64,000 nt of DNA from Posidonia oceanica (Eukaryota; Streptophyta; Magnoliopsida; Alismatales; Posidoniaceae), in the NCBI GenBank assembly GCA_037176725.1, contig JAZBRS010000023.1:31057001-31121000 (forward strand), in the 5' to 3' direction. Each line of letters starts with the position of its first letter. Position 1 is the stretch's first letter. Of this stretch, positions 10,960 through 22,948 are shown one piece after another. The notes beneath the pieces were generated by a model. The model was not told where the DNA came from. It saw nothing but the letters and a program-made list of their open reading frames with translations, and did not search any database. The position numbers and the translations under genes were made by a program.

Positions 10960-11105
10960 ATTTGCATCCAGACCCTCAACTTTTCAAAAACATTGCATAT
11001 ATGCCCCTAACTTTTCAAAATCATTGCATATAGGTCCCTAACTTTTCAAAAACATTGCATATAGGTCCTTAACTTTTCTAAATCATCACTCTTAGGTCCT
11101 TTTTT
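10960..11105 (+). repeat. About 33-bp tandem repeat in the LTR
   Basis: Four or so units of CTAACTTTTCAAAA followed by CATTGCATATAGGTCC, with the last units decayed. Confidence 0.75.
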
Positions 11106-11865
11106 GCATTTTTGCATGCATTGCACCCATGCATCTCTGCATTTAGCATTTTTGCACACTTTTAAGCACTCCTAGCTCCCATGTATGTGGGAGCACTTGT
11201 TTTGCACACCCCTAGGACCCCTTTTACACTTAGATCCCTTCTTCTCCCCTATTCTTGGGTCTTCTGCCATGAAGCCTGGATATCTTCCAATCGGACCGCT
11301 GGATCTTCACAACCAAGCTACCTGGACAACCCCGGTGGAGCGCACTTCATTGCTGACTAAGTTCATCTCAGATCAGGCCTCAGATCTCCAAGGTAAGTCC
11401 TTCTGAACTCCTGCACAGCACTTTTGTATATCACTTGCATTGCATGCATTGTTTTCGCTCTGCGTTTTCTGAGCATGTAGATTAGGACTTCCTTTTCTTC
11501 CCTATCCACTCTATCTTTCCTTTTCGCGTACTCTTAGTGTTTTTGGGTTGAGTTTCCCTTGGATTCACTACTAATTGCGACCTTCTTTCCCCTTTTCCAC
11601 GATCTGATTGCACCGCGAGCTTTTGGCAGTGTGCGAGACATATCGTGGGATGGTTTAGTGGGAAACAGTCACAAGATAGTGGTGATCCCTCCACTTGTCT
11701 TCTTTCCCCTTTGTAGGTCTTCATACCTACATTGCGTGGTCCTTAAGCAGTGTTTGTTCTCACACTTACACCGCTTGCCTCTCCTTACTTGATATGCTCT
11801 TCCCCTTTGTATGTTTTTGCATCCGTATTGCATGGCTTTATCGATGTTTTATTTCGCTTGCTTTG

Positions 11866-12125
11866 GCACCGTTTTGCGTGCCCACTTTGTTTCTTGTACC
11901 GTTTTGGGTGCCTGATTTATTTTTGGCACCATTTTACGTGCCCGTTTTGTTTCTTGCACTGTTTTGCGCACCCGCCTTGTTTCTTGCACCGTCTTGCGTG
12001 ACTGCTTTGTTTCTTGCACCATTTTGCATACCCGTTTTGTCTCTTGCACCGTTTTACGTGTCTGCTTTGTTTTTTGCACCGTTTTGCGTGCCGACCTTCG
12101 TTTCTCGCACCGTTTTGCGTGTTTA
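11866..12125 (+). repeat. About 30-bp LTR minisatellite (CACCGTTTTGCGTGCC type)
   Basis: Roughly nine units of GCACCGTTTTGCGTGCC plus a T-rich spacer of about 13 bases. Homologous arrays lie at 40525-40960 and 61201-61640 and, reversed, at about 25150-25445, so this is a fixed but variable module of the LTR. The long plus-strand ORF over it (FLAPFCVPALFLAPF pattern) exists because the unit is close to a multiple of three. Confidence 0.85.
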
Positions 12126-12387
12126 ACGTTGTTTTCTTTTGCATGTCGCCTGCATTGCTTGGTTTTACCGTTGTTTTGTTTTATCGCCTGCATTTGCATA
12201 TAGGGCAGTGATGCTTACTGCTTGGAGTTCTCACGAACCAGGGTTCGCCCGGTTCGGAACACAGACAGTGTTGCTGAGCGTTTAGATAGCACATTTAATT
12301 CCTTGCATCGCATTTCATCACTTAGAGCACACCTATGAGCATTTAATTAGGCATTCAAAATCTGCATTTCCCTGCGTATGCGAGTGT

Positions 12388-12465
12388 AAGCCTAGAAAGA
12401 CCGATTCTCAGGCGTGTTGGGGGTGCCTAACACCTTCCCCTCACGTAACAGGAGTCCTTGCCCTT
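12388..12465 (+). promoter_or_regulatory. Strongly conserved LTR block near its 3' end
   Basis: Contains AAGACCGATTCTC, GGGGTGCCTAACACCTTCCC and CGTAACAGGAGTCCTTGCCC. Near-identical blocks occur in every LTR here: reversed at 24800-24900, and forward at 33597-33680, 41300-41380 and 61940-62020. GGTG/CACC can pair around CCTAA. Its place a few hundred bases before the primer site suggests an R/U5 function such as 3'-end formation or packaging, but that is inference. Confidence 0.6.
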
Positions 12466-12808
12466 TTTCTTGGCCCGCAATGACCATATTGCCCTTATCC
12501 TAGGCATGAGACATATCATTTGCATTCATTTGCATCTCATTTCTTTTACATTGCATTGTATCTTTTGCTTGGTTTTGCGTGTTTCTTCACGCATTTCCTC
12601 GATTTTCCTTATCTCCCGAATTAATAGATATGGTGGCGACTCTGATTTGTCTTATCTTCTTCATTTCTTTCATTTTTTCCCTTTTTTAAGTGTTTCCCAG
12701 TCAAGTCTTCCTTCTTGGACATAGCCGCTAATAGTAAACCTGATTTTGATCGGTGCACGCGAGCTTTGGCAGTGTGCATGGACGATTTGAACACCGGGAT
12801 TACTACAA

Positions 12809-12826
12809 TGGCGACTCCGCTGGGGA
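12809..12826 (+). promoter_or_regulatory. Primer binding site of element A (tRNA-Arg type)
   Basis: TGGCGACTCCGCTGGGGA, one base after the LTR end. This matches the primer site known from Ogre/Tat elements, complementary to a tRNA-Arg 3' end. Confidence 0.85.
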
Positions 12827-14145
12827 TAGACAGACTCCGACTTTCGCTTCTGGCTTTTCGCTCGCTGGTTTTTTGCAGCTTTGTTTGCCTTTATTTGCCT
12901 CTTTTGCCTGTTTTGTTTGCTCCTCTATGCCAACTCCTAGCGAGTCGCCTTCTGGCAACTCTGCTTAGGTTTTGCACTTGCCTCGCTTGCTTCGCCTTGG
13001 CATTTGCTTTGCTTTGTCTACTTTGGCTTTCTTGCTTGTTTACTTGCTTTATTCTCTGCTTCTGCCCTTATCTGCTTTACTGCTTACCTGTCTTTACTTT
13101 CTTTACCTATTAGCTTATTACTGCTTTATTTCTTGCATAATGCATGTCTAAATACTTGTTTGGCAACAATACATGTTTTTTGAGTGATGAATGCTTCTTT
13201 TACACACTTGCTATGCCACTACACACGCACATGTCCTGTATATATGCCTTTTGACATGATGAATGTTTTCCCTTCACCATCATGCTCACAAAAACCTACA
13301 CATGCCATGCACTTGCCTTTTGCAGTGATGAATGTTGTTTGCCTACCATATTTGGTTGATTTTCTTCCCTTTTGCACATGCCATGTCTAGGATAGTAGAG
13401 ACTAATTGCTTTCCCTATGGCTAACTAAAAATGGCAAGTAAAAAGAAGTTCTAGGAGCAACTAGAGACTTCAAACAAATCTGCACCTCCTTTGAGTTAAT
13501 AAAACATGTAAGATAAAAAACTCTACGGATTTGCATAAGCATCATATAGGGCATGCATTTTCTCATCTGAGTCCACCTATTAGTCTGCGAAGGATGGTCC
13601 TGACCTCTTGTTCCACCGCTTTTGGCGTGGCCCAAGTCAGTCGGTCTGCCCCTCCTTGTCCAGGGGTCGTGTCGGTGCTACTGGAGGGTACTACCCACGC
13701 TTTGGCGGGGTCAGGGCCACCAACGCACCACCCTGTTATTACCTCAGCTTTGGCTAGGAGTTCGACAGGGGACCTGCTTTTTCTGACCTGAGTCGGTGAC
13801 CCGTACACCTGTGAGTACCCGAAGTAGATTACCTACTAGGATACACTAGATGGGTGAGGGAGAGCATGCTAGAAAACATACATTTCATTCATGCCATTTA
13901 ACTTAACTCATTTGCATCTGTCTTTCAGTTTTTAATCCCTGTTTGTTTATGTTTGTGTCAGCAGTGATCGGTAAGCGAGTTCCCTTGCTGGAGCTTGAGT
14001 ACTGTCCTCTATTGACACCCCTGTTGCGACCTTTGTTCGCGACCATTCCCCTTTTGAGCTATCTGCCTTTGCGACGATAGCTCCTACTAGGACTCGTCCT
14101 CTTCATCCTTGTCGCAGCCCTATCCTCACGCGTCCTAGGTCAGCA
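12827..14145 (+). other. Untranslated leader of element A
   Basis: No ORF with homology. A block at about 13560-13810 (CTGAGTCCACCTA, CTTTGGCGGGGT, AGTCGGTGACCCGTACACC) is conserved at 42480-42725 in element C, so it is probably functional RNA sequence (packaging or translation). The rest is T-rich with TTGC/TTTGCC words. Confidence 0.6.
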
Positions 14146-16414
14146 ATGGCCCAGTACGTTAGTGAGCCTCTCTTTACTCTTGTCACGGAGGGTGTTTCCG
14201 CTTCAGCCCCTCCGGTTGCTTCTTCAGTTCCCTTTGTGCCTCCTCTGACGCCAGGGTTTCCCCCTGACGCCTCTGGTATCTCAGTTCATCCTGGGACATT
14301 GGCAAGCATCTGTCCCTCTGGATCCAGTCGCCGAGTCCATCTTGATGACCGTTACTCGCATTCTGGTGGCGCCTTTGGCCCCTCCTTCCTAGGGATATGT
14401 CACAATTGATATCCCTTCTACCGCTGCTGCGACTCTTACTGTAGGACCTGTTCCTCCCGGACAGTCTGTGTCCATGCCACTTGCTTCTCAACCCTCGTCG
14501 GCACTGCACTTCAGCGGTCCCGCAGACGGGACGCCTGAGGCACAGTACCAGCACCTGATGGAGCTCGCCTAGAGACTGTAGGGTATGGCTCTATTGGTTC
14601 GTCCCTCCTTCGCTCCTGTCGCTTATGAGGTTCCCTTGCGGCCAGTTCCTGCATTTTATGCATTTACTGCTACACCTCCGCCTCGACCATCGTCTCAACT
14701 GCTCACGGTTTCGACGATGGGGGCCCGTTTGCCGCCTCCCACAGCACAACACATAACACAGCATGCACCTCCGCCCCCTGGTGGCCAGTCCTTTGGGCTG
14801 GCTGGAGCCCAGTACCCAACTGGCTCGCTGTCTGGCACCCCGCTTGGGCAGCAACTGGTGCTCCAGCACTCTACACCTTCCACAGCACAGCATGTCATTT
14901 ACCCTCCTCCCTTGCATCAGGCTTAGAACCCTGCATACATTCCTGCATACACAGTTCCAGTGCACGGATACGCCGGCCATCTCGTTGCTCCACAAGGCGA
15001 CGCTATGGTAGATCCGGAGGAGCACTTAGGTGCGACCCATTCGACGTATGTGCTCACTACCCCTGCTGATCCCTCTCCTATGGCAGCAAATCCAGACCCC
15101 ATAAATAACAAGATGGATGTCTTAGAGAAGGCACTACGACTAGTGCAGGATACTAAGCACCAGACCTACCAGTTCCGGGACCTCTGTTGCTTTCTAGAGG
15201 TGGTACTCCCTCTGAAGTTTAAAATCCCAGACTTCGACAAATATGATGGTAGGGGTTGTCCCGTAGCATATCTGAAGGCGTATTGCGGTGATCTCGCTCA
15301 GCTCCAGGCTGACGAGAGATTGCTGATCCGCCTGTTCCAGAAGAGCTTGACCGGGCCAGCACTCAAGTGGTTCACGCTGCTTGATATGTTAGCCATCAAG
15401 ACTTGGAACGACCTCAGTCAAGCGTTCCTGGAACAATATTCCTTCAACCTCGATTTGGTCCCAAAGCACGCGGACTTGATCGGAACCAAGCAGAATCCCA
15501 GCGAGCCGTTCGGGGAGTACGTCGGCCGCTGGCGCGTCCTTGCTTCACAAGTTCGAGATAGACCCTCTGACGAGGAGTCTATTGAGATCGTTTTCAAGGG
15601 GGCGCAGCCATCTCTCAGGGCTCTGCTTAGCATTCAACCTGTCACTACTTTTGCAGCACTAATCCGAGTTGGAGCGCGCGTGGAGAGTTCTTTGCGGAGT
15701 GGCAACTTCCCTGCTCTCTCTGCGTTCGCTAAGCAGGCCGCGATCAGCAGTAACAGTGCCAACAGCAGCACCTCCAACAACAACAGCGGTAGCAGCAACA
15801 ATCGCCCCAAGAAGAAAGACTCTCCGAAGACCGCTGTTGCATTCGTCGATTCTCCTACTGCGCCTGTTCACCTGCCGTCCCGGCCTACCCCAACTTAGAT
15901 GGTGTATGCTCCTGCACCTAGGAATCCACCCACACCACAGATCACTACCACCGCTAGACCGGTCTATCCCGTCGCACCAGTTCAACAAGGCTCATACCCG
16001 AGGCAAAGAAGGCCACCCACTGAGAAGCGGAAGTTCGTCCCATTGGTGGAACCGCTCACGGCCATCTTGCCAAAGGTTGCATCACTCCTGAGATTCTCAG
16101 AGGTTCGCCTGCCCCCAAATCCCTTGCCGTATTGGTATAAGGCGAACCTCTTTTGCAATTTCCATCGAAGTGTTGGGCACTTGACGGACAATTGCTTCAC
16201 CCTGCGGAATGCTATTTAGGACTTGATCGAATCGGGAACGATTGTGATCGACACGCACGAGGCATCCACTCATGCACACACTCATGCATCTGCTCTTGCA
16301 TCTGTTCCCCCTCATTCTGGCATCGTCCGCTAACCTCTACTGGAGCACTCTTATCCGGGAGGGGCGGGAACCTCAGGTATTCACTCTCTTTTTCCTTCTG
16401 GGCCTACTACATCT
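14146..16414 (+). pseudogene. gag: Tat gag of element A, broken
   Basis: ATG at 14146 (MAQYVSEPL) matches the start of the element C gag. The retrotransposon gag domain lies at about 15215-15670: KIPDFDKYDGRGCP, GPALKWFTLLD, TWNDLSQAFLEQYSFNLDL. A zinc-knuckle-like CNFHRSVGHLTDNC (C-x2-H-x4-H-x4-C) is near 16155. Gag forms the particle that packages element RNA. Damage relative to C: a 2-base loss near 14280, and TAG at 14390, 14570, 14579, 14924, 15896 and 16217. Apart from the one at 14390, these stand where element C has CAG. The pattern points to cytosine deamination rather than random decay. Confidence 0.85.
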
Positions 16415-19400
16415 GTGGTAGACCCTTTTGATCTCATCTCTGATATCTCTGAGCCTTTTCCTGTAAATCTTTATCTTGCGGCTGTTGCCGGCTCCGAGTC
16501 GGGAGTTCACATGATCCGACCGCGTGCCAGGCCGGAGCTCCCCTTCGCGCCCCCTGCTGTGCTTCCTCAGGCTCAATCCCCTGTACACCTCCTAGCTAGG
16601 GCCCAGCCTAGATCCCCTGTCCATCTCTTAGGGCGGCCTCAGTTAGGATCCCCTGTACACCTCTTAGGCAGACCTCAGCCAACCACTGTCTTCCCTCCCC
16701 AGCAACCTTACCTCTCTCCTCAGTATCCAGTAGGCACCCTTGCAGCCCCTCCTGTGCTCGTAGCATGTGCTCCTGTGGTTATTGATTTAACTCAGGACAC
16801 CCATCGTGTACCATACAACTACGCCACAGAAATGTGTGCAGAAGTAACGCGATCGGGGAGGGTCTACAGACCCCCAGCACCGGCAGTTAGGCCAAACTAT
16901 CTAGAACCTACTATGCCCCCACCCTCTAGCCAACCCATAGTAGACCAGGCCTCTAGCCAACCTGTAGTAGGCCAAACCCCTACCCAACCTATAGCAAGCC
17001 AGGCCTATAGCCAATCCCCTGTGACTGTCCCTTTAGAGCTTGCTGCCAAAGCCACCCCTCCTATTGCCAAGAACAACCAACCTAAGGCTGACATAACTTC
17101 CCAACTTAAGAAGGTTAAAGTCGACATATCCATTTGGGACCTGATCCACACCTCTGCCGAACACCGCGAAGCTTTTCTTCGTGTGTTCCAAGCTGCCCGT
17201 GTGTCCCAGTCTATTGAGCCTTCAACCTTGGAAAGCATAGAAGGGATGATTGCGGAGTCCCAGATCATCTCTTTTACTAGTGATGAACTGCCTCCGGCAG
17301 GGATTAATCACAACCAACCCTTGTTCGTCACGGTTCAGTTCAAAAACTTTCACATTCCTCTAACGCTGGTTGATAACGGGTCAGGCCTTAATATTTGCCC
17401 CTTGCGTATTGCAACAAAGCTCGGATTCAAAGTCGAGGATATCACACCAGTCGTAAAAGGAATGACAGCTTTTGACAATACCCACCATGACGCTCTAGGG
17501 ATCTTGATTATTCCTCTTGCCATTGGCCCGGTCGTATTCGATGTAGAATTCTATGTCGTCGACTTGAAGCCAAACTTTAACTTCCTGCTTGGGCGCCCTT
17601 GGCTCTACAAGCATCAGGTCCTTCCCTCGACCCTCAATCGCATGATAAAGTACTGCCGCGGCAATGATGTCATTGTCGTCATGGCGGAGAACTTTGAGAA
17701 GGAGCGGATCGAGGCAATCTCCCCCGTCTCTTCACAAACCATCCCTTTTGACCCTGAAACCTCCAATGCTTTGTATCGCGTTAATCGGTGTGAGCCGATT
17801 AACTTCATTCCTGATCTTGAACGCGTCAACTCCTTGGCCATTCACAACATCCCCTTTCGAATGGTCGAGAATGTATGTCATAGATGGAGTTACGTTAAGG
17901 GTACACCGCTCGGGCGTCATGGCCAGGGGATCGCAGAGTCGATCGTAGCAGTGGAAAGGAGGAAATCAGAAGGCCTCGGTTACGAGCTTAAGCCCAACGA
18001 AGATGACTGCTTTCAGCTGAAGGATCAGAAGACGGTCATCCCTAGGGACCTCACTAACTTCACCAGTGCAGGTATTCTAGGATCAATCGACAGTCAAGCC
18101 GCGGTGCCGACAGAAGATTGGGTCTGCATTGAGGACTACTACTCAGATGATGAGCAGTCTGGCGCAGTAGAGGCAGTCCCAACTGGTGGCAAAGCTCTGA
18201 TTAGCACGGAGGCACCTCGGTCGGTTTGTTTGGCCCTACCCTCAATAGATACAGCAGACAACTTAGCAGGCCCTATGGCAGGACTGACAAGCTTTCACAT
18301 TTCTGCAGCTACATCTGTATCACAAGCACAAGCAGCAGTGGTAGCTCAGAAGTCAGGGACACCCCTTTAGGCGCAGTTAGGCAGTCTACCTGCGGTTGTA
18401 GTCGCATCAGTATCGCTGTCACCCTCTCTGGAGGGACAGTCAGTGAATTCAATCAGCAGCGCGACTCGGCCCACTTCAGCAGCCGCATCACAGAAAATGT
18501 AGCCGGCGCCGTCCGCTACACATCTTCCTGTCGCAAAATAGCTACCCTCGTGGCAGGCCCCCATGGTGTCAAAGGCCACACCCTCATTGTCACAACCAGG
18601 TGCAGAGGTCTAGTTGAGCAACATAGCCTCCCAACCCTTGGGCCCTCAGAGGAGCACCTTTGCCTACCCTCCAACTGCAGCAGTGACCTTGGCAGCGCAC
18701 CCATTTGCGGTCCCGCTGACCAGTCTGTTTGGGTCTCTGATCTTGAAGCTACCGCAATTAGGCGCGCCCACGGGCCAGACAATGCAAACATCCAGGGAGA
18801 TAATACATCTAGCAGCCGGGCCAGAGCCGCAGGCCCTTGGTGCCTACTACGTCGACTCACCCTCGGATGAGGAAGGAGTGGTGGTAGAAGCCCAGGTCGA
18901 TTCATGGATGGGAGACTTAGAGCTACTTTATCAGGAACAGCTCAAGTCAATAGCAGAGGACCTAGCAGAGCACCAAACTGCGGAGAGGAAAGGGAAAACC
19001 GTGGTTACGGACCCTCCCCCACAGGAAGACCATGCCTCTATCATGGTCTTAGAAGAAGACTCAGCAACAGCGGACTCCACTAGACCAGATGAACTCATTA
19101 CTCTGCAACCAGAAGGCGGGTCTAGGTGGTTTGTGCAGCACATGCCCCACTCGGGCGGTGTAGTAAGCGGCAGTGCCCAGATCAGCTGCCAGTCCGGCAT
19201 ACCCTCCACAAGTACAGAGGAGGAAGCATTAGCAGTCCAAGCAGCAACTGAGCCAACAGAGCTGAAAGCAGCATTAGTAACAGAGTTATCAGCAGCCTCA
19301 GTAGTAGGGCCATCAGCAGTGTCATTGACAGAATGAGCAGGATCAGCAGAGTCAGCAACAGAGTACTTAGCAGAATCAGTCAGGCCAGAGCAAGCAGAGG

Positions 19401-19453
19401 AAGTTGCCAGGACAGAGGTCACGCACCGAGGATACAAGAACACTCGAGTAAGC
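16415..19453 (+). pseudogene. pro: Tat aspartic protease and variable linker of element A
   Basis: The open frame 16415-18370 contains the retropepsin-like protease: LTLVDNGSGLNICPLR (about 17365-17410), with the D-N/S-G catalytic triplet as DNGSG, then FNFLLGRPWLYKH, the usual flap/end region. It is preceded by a Pro-rich linker with repeated QSPVHLL/GSPVHLLGRPQ units (16560-16680). After the protease come an acidic/Ser-rich region with stops and frame changes (18370, 18614-19336) and RRGYKN-type sequence leading to RT. In element C the same part is one continuous frame. The protease would cleave the Gag-Pol polyprotein. Not expected to be translated as a whole here. Confidence 0.8.
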
Positions 19454-21181
19454 GTGACCATCCTGAAGCGTCACCAGGGCCAAGCAGTGGAACATATACA
19501 CTCTTTCGACATCACAAACCCTACTTTTGAGAAAGAGATCCTCTCGGAACTTATTGCATATAGAGAGGAGGATGATATGGGCGAGGACGAGAATGATGAA
19601 CCATTGCCCGAGTTTCGACCCTATGACGACGATCCAGAAGGCCCCAACCTGCATGTTGAAGTAGAAACAGAGGTTGTTAATATCAGCACAGCTGAAGAAG
19701 TCAGAGAAGTCCACATTAGTGCCCAGCTGTCCCCCCAGGCTCGAGCAGAGTTCATCGCATTCCTGAAGGAATATGCGGATGTCTTCGCCTGGAGTTACGA
19801 AGATATGCTTAGCCTTGATGTAGAGATAGTGGTGCACAACCTGCCCTTGAATCCAGATGCCAAGCTAGTAAAGCAGAAACTGAGAAGATGGCGACCGCAG
19901 TGGCTGCTTATGATCAAAGAAGATATCATGAAACAGCACAAAGTCAATTTCTTGAAGGTCCTCCTTTATCCTGAGTGGCTGGCAAACATTGTACCTGTGC
20001 CCAAGAAAGATGGCCAAGTCCGGATTTGTATCGACTACAGGGACCTGAACAAGGCGAGTCCCAAGGACGATTTCCCATTGCCTTACATTGACGTCCTGGT
20101 CGACAATACAGCGGGCCATAAGATGCTCTCCTTTATGGACGGCTTCTCCGGTTATAACCAGATCAAAATGGCAGAAGAAGACATGGAAAAGACTTCATTT
20201 ATCACCCCCTGGGGAGTCTTCTGCTACCAAGTTATGCCGTTTGGGCTGAAAAATGCTGGCGCAACCTATCAGAGGGCCATGACTGCACTATTCCACGACC
20301 TCATGCACCAAGAAGTAGAGGTCTATGTAGATGATATGATTGCTAAAACCAAAGAGCCTGAGGATTACCTTGCTTGTTTGAAGAAGCTCTTTGACCGTTT
20401 GAGAAAATATAAGCTGCGCCTCAACCCCAATAAGTGTGTATTCGGGGTGTCTTCTGGCAAACTTCTGGGCTACATTGTTAGCCAAAGGGGGATTGAAGTG
20501 GACCTGATGAAAGCAAAAGCTATCGTGGACATGCCACCCCCTAGGACTGAAAAGGAGGTTAGGGGCCTGTTAGGGCGTTTACAATATATCAGTCGCTTCA
20601 TTGCACAGCTTACGCCCATCTGCGAACCAATATTCAAGCTCCTAAAGAAGAATGCGCAGATTGATTGGAGTGAGGAGTGTCAGGCTGCATTTGCCAAGAT
20701 CAAGCAGCTGTTGATCAAGCCTCCTGTCATGGTTCCCCCCACACCAGGGAGACCCTTACTTCTCTACCTTTCTACCACGCAGCATTACATGGGTGCCGTC
20801 TTGGGCCAACATGATGAGTCAGGTAGAAAGGAGTGGGCCATTTATTACCTGAGCAAGAAGTTCAATGAATGCGAAGCCAGGTACAGTACAATAGAGAAGA
20901 CTTGCCTATCTCTTGTCTGGACTGCACAAAAAGTAAGGCATTACATGATGGCATACCCAGTTCAGCTCTTGTGCCGGCATGACCTTATCAAGTTTCTCTT
21001 TCAGAAACCGGCCATGGTAGGCAGATGTGTTAAGTGGCAGGTGCTACTGTTTCAATACATCACCTTTGTCACTTAGAAGTCCATGAAGGGCCAAGCTATG
21101 GCAGACCATCTTGCTGAGTTCCCTCTGCCTGAATACCAGCCACTCCAGATGTAGTTTCCAGATGAAGACATTCTTTTTGCA
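19454..21181 (+). pseudogene. pol: Tat reverse transcriptase and degenerate RNase H of element A
   Basis: A 540-codon open stretch carries the RT motifs in order: VPKKDGQVRICIDYRDLNKA, FPLPYIDVLVD, FMDGFSGYNQIKM (first catalytic Asp), FCYQVMPFGLKNAGATYQ and YVDDMIAK (catalytic DD), then KCVFGVSSGKLLGYIVS. The RNase H-like tail keeps AIYYLSKKF and EARYSTIEKTCL, but the first catalytic position reads LYLSTTQHYMG, with Ser where Ty3 elements have Asp. That is usual for Tat elements, which rely on a second RNase H. TAG codons at 21074 and 21152 replace CAG present in element C. The RT core itself is uninterrupted. Confidence 0.88.
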
Positions 21182-21699
21182 ATGGAGGACTCTGAGGAGA
21201 AAGACCCTGAAGATCAGGAGCAGTGGCAGTTATATTTCGATGGTGCTGTCAACAAGAAAGGCCGAGGCATAGGCGCAGTGCTGACAACGCCTCAGGGACA
21301 GATGATTCCCTTCGGCAGGAAGTTGACCTTCAGATGCACCAACAACGAGGCAAAATATGAGGCATGCATCCTAGGACTGAATGTTGCCCTCGAGCATGAG
21401 GTGCAGAAGCTACTTGTGCACGGCGATGCTATGCTGGTGATTTCTCAAGTCAATGGCGACTGGAAGACAAAGGATCCAAAGTTACTGCCATATCATGAAC
21501 ACCTGCTGAAGCTGATAAAACAGTTTGCGAGCATTCGCTTCACATACATGAACCGAGCAAGGAACGCATATGCAGATGCATTGGCAACCCTGGCGTCCTG
21601 GCTCAGCATACCTGAAGACAGCACAGTGGATGTATTTGTTACTCGCATAGAGCAGCCTGCGCACTGCATGAACATAGAAGAGGCAGATCCAATAGAGGA
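21182..21699 (+). pseudogene. pol: Archaeal-type RNase H (aRNH) of element A
   Basis: Second RNase H domain, a hallmark of the Tat lineage. Catalytic acidic residues are visible: Asp in LYFDGAVNKKGRG, Glu in NNEAKYEACILGL, Asp in HGDAMLVISQVNGDW and Asp in NAYADALATLASW. It would remove RNA from the RNA-DNA hybrid during reverse transcription. It sits between the degenerate RNase H and integrase, in frame with integrase up to a TAA at 21962. The domain itself is intact; the polyprotein around it is not. Confidence 0.85.
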
Positions 21700-22948
21700 G
21701 CAGCCCTGGTATCACGATATAAAAGCTTTCCTGGAGTCTGGCAGCTTTCCACCCAATACCTCAGTAGCAGATAAAAGAACTCTGATGCGTCTAACGTCAA
21801 AGTATGTACTAGGGGCGGGACAGTTGTACAGAAGGTCATACAATCAAATGCTCCTGCGCTGCCTGAACAAATCAGAGGCTGATGCGTTGATGCTTCAAGT
21901 GCATGCGGGGACTTGCGGCCCACACATGAACGGCGTCCTCCTGGCCAAGAAGATAATGCTTTAAGGATACTTTTGGCTAACTATGGAAGCAGATTGCTGC
22001 CGGTTCGTGCGCAGATGCCACAACTGTCAAGTGCATGGTAACTTCATTTGGGCGCCCCCACAAGAATTGCATAGCATGTTGTCGCCATGGCCTTTCTCCA
22101 CCTGGGGGATTGATGTCATTGGCGCCATCTACCCTGCAGCTTCCAATGGTCATCATTACATTCTAGTAGCGATTGATTACTTTACCAAGTGGGTGGAAGT
22201 GGTCTCTTACAAAATAGTAATTGCCGTGGCTACAGAAAAGTTTATCATAAACAATATTATAGCCCGGTATGGGGTCCCACATGCGCTCATCTCTGATAAC
22301 GGCACAAATTTCATTGCTAAGAGGATCGAAGACAATCTGTAGAGCTTCAGCATCAAACACCATAGATCCTCGCCTTATCGGCCGCAGATGAACGGTGCAG
22401 TGGAGTCCATAAACAAAAACCTGGTTAAGATCCTGAAAAAGATGGCGGAAACTCATAAGGACTGGCACGACAAGCATCCTTACGCACTCTGGGCGTACTG
22501 GACATCTGTTCGGACTTCAACAGGAGCCACCCCATACTCTTTGGTGTATGGCATGGAGGCGGTGTTGCCTATCGAGGTAGAGATCCCGTCACTGCGGATC
22601 CTACGGGAAGCTGAGTTGGAAGAAGCAGAATGGGTGGAAGACTGCTGTGTCCAGCTAAATCTGATTGATGAACACAGGCTGCAAGCTATGCATAATGCTC
22701 ACTGTTACCAGAAGCGAATGGCCAGATCATACTTGAAGAAGGTTCAGCCTAGAGGCTTCCAGCCAGGAGACCTTGTTCTGCGCGCCATTCACTTACCTGA
22801 TGGTCGAGGGAAATTCCGACCTAACTGGCGTGGCCCTTTTATGGTCAAGCAGGTCTTTTCGGGCGACGCCGTAACTCTTGAGGATATGGATCAGGTCGAG
22901 CAGTCTGAGCCCGTCAACCTATGCTACCTCAAGAAGTACTATCAGTAG
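21700..22948 (+). pseudogene. int: Tat integrase of element A, broken
   Basis: Zinc-binding HHCC region (HAGTCGPHMNG, then CCRFVRRCHNCQ), followed by the rve core: STWGIDVIGAI (first Asp), ISDNGTNFIAK (second Asp) and NGAVESINKNL (Glu). The C-terminal part has TPYSLVYGMEAVLP and FRPNWRGPF and ends YYQ at 22948. Integrase inserts element DNA and makes the 5-bp target duplications seen around the solo LTRs. TAA at 21962 (CAA in C) and TAG at 22340 (CAG in C) interrupt the frame. Confidence 0.87.

Larger units (their letters stand above)
7067..12807 (+). mobile_element. Left LTR of Tat element A (5.7 kb)
   Basis: Starts TGTTGACACCCC and ends ACTACA, one base before the primer site. Its boundaries agree with those of the solo LTR at 24518-30353, whose ends are fixed by a target duplication. 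It inserts into the copia gag at 7066 (left flank ACAAG); no matching right flank exists at 62361. Within it lie an A-rich tract (about 7770-8340), a pyrimidine-rich tract (8340-9560), tandem repeats (10648-11105), a minisatellite (11866-12125) and a conserved block (12388-12465). ORFs inside it look like by-products of composition. Confidence 0.85.

Noticed and set aside
11695..12126. Plus-strand ORF of 143 codons with a repeating FLAPFCVP pattern (similar ones at 40523-41173 and 61200-61733)
   Set aside because: It is the translation of a 30-33 bp LTR minisatellite; no start context, no homology, and the reverse frames are equally open.
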